Source: Ophiodon elongatus
Lineage: Eukaryota; Chordata; Actinopteri; Perciformes; Hexagrammidae
Direction: 5' to 3'
Length of the DNA: 64,000 nt
NCBI GenBank assembly: GCA_016806645.1
Contig: JACSYO010000475.1
Location: 620,001 to 684,000 of the forward strand
Shown piece after piece: positions 57,546 through 64,000 of this stretch. The notes under the pieces are model-generated. The model did not search any database. It saw nothing but the letters and a program-made list of their open reading frames with translations, and was not told where the DNA came from. The first letter of the stretch is position 1; each line of letters begins with the position of its first letter. Made by a program: the position numbers and the translations under genes.

Positions 57546-59340
57546 AACCGTCCTCCTCTTCAGAACTTAGAAACTTTTACAAAATATTTGACATTTGTGG
57601 ATAACTTTTGGCTTTAATGCAAAAACAATGGCCTCGTACTTTATCTAACAGCCGTCTTACAGCTGGGCTCATGCTAAAAGGACTGCAGTAACGTTAGAGA
57701 TATGAAGTAAGCGTCTGGAATATTGTCATGCTCGCCCCAAGACCTTACGATGAAAGATTGTTTAATGATGTATTTTGTTCTCTGTAATTCAGTGTCCTCT
57801 ACCATTAGTGGTTGTTCACTTGTCATGCCACATCTTTGTGCGCTCTGTATTCTGCACATGCAAACTGTGAGCTGATTGGATAGTCTTGCCGTCGTCAGAA
57901 CATCATTTGTGGCACAGTTTGACTGGAGTCCACAGAGGACAGAAAGAGAGATCGTAAGGTCGCTTTGTGCAAACCATTCTATGCCCCAGGCTTGAATAAA
58001 TTATCATTTAAGCAGCTGAACCTGATTAAAGCCATCTCCAGTTTTTTTTATTCCACTCTTTCCTCTCAGGTTCTTAGCATCGGAAACCATTTAACGTCCA
58101 TAAATGGGACCCGTATAATTAAAATCTGCAGGACTTTCAGAACATGCTGGCGGCTTTGTTCTGCGACATCCTGTTCAAACTACTGTCCTCATGCTTGATA
58201 TTAGACTATAATATCCATATCGATTTACATTTGAGAGAAATTTTTATTTTTGCTTTAATAGTCTGGAACAGTATCACCAAGTCAGGCTGCAACCATATTT
58301 TTGCATGTAAGCTGCAATATTAATCAGCGGTACCATCATGTAGACAATTAAATCTGGAGACGTAATTCTGAGTTTTCTCTATGTATAGGGATGTATTCCA
58401 TATTCTCATTCCCATTCCATTCAGTATCACAAGCACAAGGTGCCTTTTTTTGTTTTTGTGTCTCAAAGTGTTGTTGAGTAATTTAAAAGTTACGTATTTT
58501 CCGTAGTAGCCATTTTTTACATTTTACTTAGTTCATAATAATCAGTCTATTATTAGTAATCAGTCTCTCTTCAAACACGATGCCGGCAAATCTGGAATGA
58601 TGTTTGAGGGCTGCTTGGACGAAGACAGATGGAATTTGTGGCTGAGATTACATAAAAAGCTCTAGAAAAGGGGAGGAAATAAGTGTTTCCACCTGGGTGT
58701 CATATTTCCATCACTGCCAATCAGAGCTGGAGAACATAAATATGTGTGACTACTGCAAAGTCTTTTCTCCCAGGAATAAATGCCCATTGTAACTGTTACC
58801 ACTGAAGACAAAAGCCAGATGTTGGTTGGTTTCTTGTCCAGTGGGAAAGGGGCTTTTGAGTTTCCTCGTAAGACCTCTTCACAAAGTCAACATACTTAAT
58901 GGCTTTGTACTTACAGGAAGTTATACAATATATTAAACTCAGACATCCATCAATTTGCAACTTTGGAACGTCACTAATAGTTAAACTTCAAAATCCGAGA
59001 GCTAAATTTCTTTCTCAAGATATTTCTGGAGCTGTTTCACCAGCACCATCCTATTCCTTTTTGCTGTTGATGTATACTATGCTCCCACAATGCACAGTCG
59101 ACCATATGTAGTATGCATTCTTCCTGGTTTGAGTAAACTTAATTTTGCCACCTATCCTGTGTAAACACACTGTGAGGCGAATTCTCAAAGAAGGCTGATA
59201 GCCCCATGAATTGTGCATCATTTGCAACCACTAGCTGCACCGCCTGAAGAGCCCAAAAGAAATTGCGCTAATGAGATTACAATTTGCTCCTTTTCTGATC
59301 AGGGCCTATATTAGTATAAGGTGTAAATACAAGTACCTTA
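57546..59340. other. Unassigned; 58590-58790 non-repetitive
   Basis: No exon or repeat recognised. Confidence 0.4.
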
Positions 59341-59725
59341 AAACGTTAGTCCCATGTGTGTGTCTCCTGATTTGTCATTCCCTTCACCTGCTCTCAATCA
59401 CCTGCCCCTGTTTCTTCCCTCTTCCAACCTCACACATATATACTCCCCTGCTTTCCCTGTTCCGGTGCCAGATTGTCTTTGTCCTACCTAGTGTGTTCAT
59501 CGCCTTCCAGCAATATTATCCCTTGTTACCTTCTATGGTTTTTGACTCTGCTTTACTCTCGTTTTTTTTATTTTTGCCGGCTCCCTGTCGGACTTGTTGG
59601 CCTTTACGGACGGACCCCCTGTGTATGACCTTTGTGCCCAGTAAAAAGACCTTGCTTTCCACCTCACCTCGTCTCCAGTGTCTATCCCTGCTCTTGAGTC
59701 TCTGCTCTGCCACAGAACCGTTACG
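59341..59725 (+). mobile_element. LTR-like segment, ends degraded
   Basis: Has CACCTGCTCTCAATCACCTG, then a TATA-like CACATATATACTCCCC, then a pyrimidine-rich leader, then CCCAGTAAAAAGACC as a possible polyadenylation site, and closes near AGAACCGTTAC, which resembles the CCGTAACA end of the LTR at 34720. I could not find clean TG/CA ends or a duplication, so this is a degraded LTR or a look-alike. The 173-codon plus frame is not a gene. Confidence 0.4.
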
Positions 59726-61904
59726 CTTTGGTACTTTCCAACACTGCTTTTTAGAATATGGCTCAAGAGGGGCAGCAAAAAATATAAGTTAAAAAAAAAG
59801 AAGGCAAACATCTAAAGGTCACTTAGAACTCAGTCTGACATTTAGTTTACTTTATATTTTCATTCCAGAAAACTAACTTGATCTCATCTCTTTAGTGCTC
59901 AACATGGTTATGATAAACATCTAACATCTGAGTTATTTTCTCTCATTGTCATTCAGAATCTTTTTTGGAGGCGTTTGTCATGGGGAGACATCATCCATGT
60001 ATTGATTTAATGGCAGAGTATAATATGTTCTATGATGGTTCAGTGGAGCAATAATTAAATTGTTTGTGCAGTGAGCGCTGGCAAAACAGTTACATCTTGT
60101 AGACTGATGTTGTAAATAAGCACATGGAGGGAAATGACGTTCTTCGGGTTTCAATGGAGCAAGTTTCACGAGGAAATGAATGAATTACAGTAAGCATATC
60201 ATCATAATTGCATTTGTGTTATTTCCCCTGAGCCCCTCGTTTGCCTCTGCTCCTCCCAAAACGGCACCAATAAAGACGTTCATCACGGACAAGCAAAGAC
60301 ATCTGTCCTTATCACCTTTCTCTCTCTGCCTCAGTTTGTAAGCACTTTGATGTCAACATCTGTTGTTATTGTGACTTGTCCTAAAACTGGCCTAGATATT
60401 CAGATTATATATCAGCAATATTACAGTGTGAAAATACTCTTAAATGTGAAGGTCTTGCACTCAAAAGTTTTATTCAAATAAGCACAGATGCACTATCAGC
60501 AAAATTTACAGAAGAATCAGCAAAAATAGACCACTTATTATGCAGAGCAGTGTTACCGTAGTGTTATTACTGATGCATGAGCTGGAGTTAATTTTAACAA
60601 TTTTATTCACTGTTGGGTAGTTTTATAAGTTGATCATAAACAGGACAGTGGTGGTGCAGTACTTTAAGCTCTTATTAAATCCTTTTTCCACGAAAATGAA
60701 CACTGATTTTAACACTGAAAACCTGCTAAACAAATTTGCAATAGACTCCTTTCCTATTGCCAGAAGATGAGTAGCCTTTATGTTTGTTTGTTCTTTATGG
60801 TGTGTCACATCCTTTCAACTGCATCTGTACTTTTAACGTTTCAACCTAATAAATATTCTAAAGCTAGTTATCTTTGTGTGAAGATAAGTGTAGGCTATAG
60901 TTTTGAGTTGTCTTATTAACTTCCATTCAGAGATATTTATACCGTGTGCAAAAGTTTGCTCATTTTTTGTTAATGAAAACTAAACCCTTTTGATTTAGCT
61001 AAATATTACTTTGATTGTACTTAGCACCACTCTCTAGTAAATCACATTTTGAAAATAGTTGCTATTAATAGTTAATAACTAATGCTTCAAAGCTAATTTC
61101 TATAGTAGCTTTTGGGTTGCCAGGTTGTGAAAAATCTCTGTAGTTGGTGTTCATCCTCCACCAGAAGGACAATTCACTGCATTTTCTAAAGTTCTAGTTC
61201 ATCAGGTGGACATGGACCACTAATCCTCTAAAAAGACTTGCAGAGTCTGATCATTAACAAATTTTTGACATTTATGACTCAAAGACTTGATGGGTTACTA
61301 ATATTTACAATAAATCTTGTAAGTAAGTCTGAAACCCACAAATATCAGCCTCAAGGATTTTTCCCAACCCCACAGTTCAAACATTGCTCTCGTCAATGGT
61401 TTACAATTAAGTGCTAAGAATAACAAAGCTGTCTCAACATTTTTCATCCATCCAACAGCTTTGTTTCTGATGTGTAATGAGCATCAACAATTTGAGATTC
61501 ATCATCTTGTTTTTGAGATTATCCTTTTGTCTTCCTCCCTCTCCATCAGATTTGTTCCACTGTGGCTGCTCATTCCCATCATGCAGCCTGGTCACGGTGG
61601 AGAAATTGAATGAATACGCTCATGCTTAACGTCTTACTGTCTGCCAGAACCTTTTTAATGAACCAACACTGCCCTCTGCTGAGTTAAACAACCACCTGAC
61701 ACACACTCCTGTCACGCCCCAAAGTTTGAATGTTTTCATTTTGTCTTACTTACCTTTATCAGCCATAGTCCACCTCCACAGACAGGTGCTTTCATATTGC
61801 TTGATTTGATGTCTCCCCAGGACTCTGTGGGTCCTCCTCCCTCCTCTCAGCTGTGTGCACCAGTTAGGGTGGAGCAACTTCCAATTATATCCTTCTTATT
61901 AGAA
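59726..61904. other. Unassigned AT-rich non-coding DNA
   Basis: About 2.2 kb with no exon or repeat recognised. Confidence 0.45.
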
Positions 61905-62015
61905 CTTTTTTTTTTTTCTTTATTTAACCAGAAATATTTGAGATTGACATTAAGATTTAACAATCTCTTTTTCATTGGAGTCTTGGCCACATGGCAGCAT
62001 TAAAAGTTTCAAATT
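61905..62015. repeat. Fish interspersed repeat with internal hairpin
   Basis: Begins in a T run and has CTTTATTTAACCAGAAATAT, then GAGATTG and CAATCTC paired around a loop, then GGAGTCTTGGCCACATGGCA. This is a familiar fish repeat head that usually reads TTTAACCAGG...AATCTCTTTTTCAAG. Confidence 0.6.
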
Positions 62016-62199
62016 AGATCAGATAGCCATCTTATTAAATAATGCGTATTCCCAAACAATACTTAGTGGTAAACCTGATAACTGATATTTTTGGCCATGT
62101 GGGCTTAATGAAAACATCAATTTAAAAAACAACATTAATATATCATCACGTTTTAAGTTGATATGGCTAATATGTTACCAAGTGTTTGCCTATTTATAC
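62016..62199. other. Spacer
   Basis: Short unassigned spacer between two repeats. Confidence 0.5.
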
Positions 62200-62570
62200 A
62201 TCCAGCGTCAACATTATCATTAATTAGGAGTCCAATATTCACTATCTTTTATCTCATTTTTGGTCTCTCTGGTTCTTTCGCTGCTAAATGCTCCACTGTG
62301 TTCACCAGCTTGTCTCTAAGGCCCAGTTTGAACAGATCACTTTTTAAAAAAAAGACTGAGCAAGCTGCTCTTTAGTAGGCTTCAATAAAAAAGGCTGTAG
62401 GTTTTGCAGGTTGTCTGATGGGAGCCTAACTGTGTTTTCTAATGTTTGCTTCTGAGTAGGTAGTGTATAGTGGCATTTTAGAGATTTTTGTTAAAAACAA
62501 CTGCCTGCTGCGGACGAAAAATTACACTATGAGAGCAGTGAAAGAAAACAGAACAGTAAAGAACAGTAAA
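62200..62570 (+). repeat. Fish interspersed repeat
   Basis: Contains AGGAGTCCAATATTCACTAT, TGCTAAATGCTCCACTGTGT, TTCACCAGCTTGTCTCTAAG and GTTTGCTTCTGAGTAGGTAG, matching a repeat that I know from many fish loci. The plus frame within it is not coding. Confidence 0.6.
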
Positions 62571-62866
62571 GATGATGAGTTACTCATGAGAAACTCCTTG
62601 AGCGCCACATAAAGTAGAGTCAACAATTCTCTGGAGGTTTATCACTACAAGTGTTATTTGATATATTGATATTATCAAATACATATTGATTATAGCTTTA
62701 TATAACTTATAGCTTAGCTGCTTTACAAAGTGGCTTTTTTTATTTTCACTTTCCAGTTGAAAACCGACATCAATGGTCTTCATTCTATCTTAGGTGTTTG
62801 TTTATTTGTTGTTGTTTTGTTTTTTTTGAGGGGATCATTTTAGAGATATCCATGTGGAGCAGAAAT

Positions 62867-63033
62867 TTAATTGTTTGTGCGCTGAGCGATGGAGAAACAG
62901 CAACGTATGTCAAAATGTTTGAGCTCGCTCCTCTTCACTTTCCAGTAGAGGATAAGCAGCATCAATCCAGCGCCGATGCCTGACAGGCTCAAACTGATCA
63001 GCATCTGTGTGTTCAGGCAGAACAAATTCACTG
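62867..63033 (-). CDS. Transmembrane exon of an Ig-superfamily protein (partial)
   Basis: On minus, after an acceptor (CTCACCAG then CAG; the exon begins at 63033 or 63030), the frame reads AVNLFCLNTQMLISLSLSGI, then GAGLMLLILYWKVKRSELKH, then FDIRCCFSIAQRTNN and a stop. The middle is a 21-residue hydrophobic helix followed by KVKR, a stop-transfer signal for a type I membrane protein. A donor inside GGAAA-GTGAAG could end the exon earlier, with the cytoplasmic tail in a further exon. The alternative frame of the same exon (EFVLPEHTDADQFEPVRHRR) is acidic and lacks a helix, so the membrane frame is preferred. It lies 108 bases from the next open frame on the same strand, which carries an Ig-type segment. 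Confidence 0.55.
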
Positions 63034-63140
63034 CTGGTGAGAGGGATCAATATTTTGGCATCATCCATTATATTAACATTTGATTAATTACATTTTAATC
63101 AACGATTTTTGACAATATGTCACTATTTACGTTTCATATA

Positions 63141-63364
63141 TTAAACTTTAAGCAAGTAACAAAACAGTACTGTGTAAAGAAGAGCCGCCTTGTGGTAATG
63201 CTGGTCTGACACGGTCTCATTCTGCTGGTTTCCAGTGGAGTCCCACTGGGCCAGAGAGCTTTCGTAGTCCAGATTGAGAAACTCGACAGGCAAAACCCGA
63301 ATCCCCCAGTAAACCTTTTTCACCCTGCGTGAGGTGACCTCCTGCACAACACAGCGATAAGTAC
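63141..63364 (-). CDS. Ig-type domain exon of a membrane protein (partial)
   Basis: On minus, a clean acceptor (ATGCTATTTTCAG) precedes GTACTTATCGCTGTG. In phase 1, standard for Ig exons, it reads GTYRCVVQEVTSRRVKKVYW then GIRVLPVEFLNLDYESSLAQ then WDSTGNQQNETVSDQHYHKA. Y-x-C is the F-strand Cys of an Ig V- or C2-like domain; the end is the G strand and a linker with a possible N-glycosylation site (NET). The frame stays open to a stop at 63141, but probably splices earlier into the transmembrane exon; I see no consensus donor in the right phase, so the 3' border is open. The paired upstream strands (with the first Cys) must lie left of the acceptor on the coding strand, beyond 64000 or diverged. 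The exact family is not identified. Confidence 0.6.
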
Positions 63365-64000
63365 CTGAAAATAGCATTATTAGTGGCACTTCATTTTAAA
63401 TGGAGAGTTTTTGTATGAAAGTGCACCCATGGCTTTCTGTGTGTTGGCCTGTGTAGAAATGTCAGCACATGCTTCTACGATGTCATTGTGAAAATGTCAA
63501 TTATTTTATTTTTTAAGAATAGTTTCATTGCAGGTTATCATTGCCACATAAAAGCGATATTATTGTTCCATTTTTCTTACAATAACTTAATGGCGTCGTG
63601 AAAAAATGGGCAATTCAAATTATGTGGCAGATTTTATACAAGTCAACCTACGAGTATAGTTCAAAAGGAAGACTGATGTTAAAAAAAAAAACAAGCGTGC
63701 AAATCAAGACAGCAATAGGAGACACAAAAAAAATTTGACATGTATACATCTACCACTATTACAGGCTTATTATTGCTGACCATTTAACCACACCTTCACC
63801 CTCCCTCAGACCACTCTCAGGAGCGGTGTCACTCGTGAACCTTAAAATGGCCACAAGGAGGTCAGGCTCCCATTGTTTGTTAAATACTTTTGAAGAAACT
63901 GTAGAGTCTGACTGTCCTGACTTGCATATCAATATGTCCTACCTTAATTTCTCACAATACCTACTGGCCCAACCCGAGCTGGGAAAGGAGCTCTGGACTT
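63365..64000 (-). other. Intron or flank of the Ig-type gene
   Basis: AT-rich with A runs at 63680-63690 and 63727-63733. I searched minus for an Ig exon with a paired Cys and Trp and found none. It should be intronic if the gene model is right. Confidence 0.45.

Noticed and set aside
59271..59792. 173-codon plus frame
   Set aside because: It covers a pyrimidine-rich LTR-like segment; the Leu/Phe/Pro-rich translation reflects composition.

Overview
The window looks like teleost fish nuclear DNA, probably from a spiny-rayed (percomorph) fish. It is AT-rich, has long CA/TG/GA microsatellites, has no dense coding, and is littered with interspersed repeats that I recognise from fish genomes (Rex3/RTE-like and L2-like LINEs, a tRNA-derived SINE, hAT and Harbinger-like DNA transposons, solo LTRs). 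Family names come from recognising sequence and protein motifs, not from a database search.

Genes. I find only one credible host gene, a fragment at the right edge on the minus strand. Its exon at about 63141-63364 carries the end of an immunoglobulin-type domain, and a second exon at about 62867-63033 carries a transmembrane helix with a basic stop-transfer segment. Upstream exons lie beyond 64000. The other long open frames are transposon protein fragments, LTR or microsatellite artefacts, or chance.

Layout. 1-15 kb: mostly unassigned AT-rich DNA with three or four old repeats (1091-1611, 2733-3500, 4326-4512), a SINE (7565-7872), a LINE-tail repeat (9461-9694), a purine-rich tract (10184-10510) and a short tandem repeat near 11.4 kb. 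15-32 kb: old repeats, microsatellites, a LINE endonuclease scrap (18480-18700), a Rex3-like endonuclease fragment (19797-20499), a Rex3-like RT fragment fused to another LINE tail (29096-29630), a P2X7-like cysteine motif fragment (26560-26905), an L2-like fragment (30667-31075) and a solo LTR with 5-bp target duplications (31499-31819). 32-36 kb: a degenerate 42-bp minisatellite (32470-32905), then a nested block in which a hAT element (34052-34648, 8-bp duplication) and a second solo LTR (34720-35275, 5-bp duplication) both interrupt an older DNA element that carries a Myb/SANT-like coding scrap. 36-54 kb: paired dispersed repeats, a minus-strand LINE RT fossil (39060-39885), a hAT C-terminal fragment (42094-42486), a 25-bp perfect triplication (43437-43511), two gene-like tails sharing one terminal motif (45733-46040 and 53387-53692), and a 5'-truncated Rex3-like insertion with a 12-bp duplication (50551-51104) sitting in a ZMYM1/hAT-like transposase relic (51117-51790). 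54-64 kb: three more recognised repeats, one LTR-like segment and the gene edge.

Nothing here forms an operon, defence island or other multi-gene system. The most informative content is the ordered history of insertions, several of which can be read to the base pair, plus a few repeats that I cannot name.
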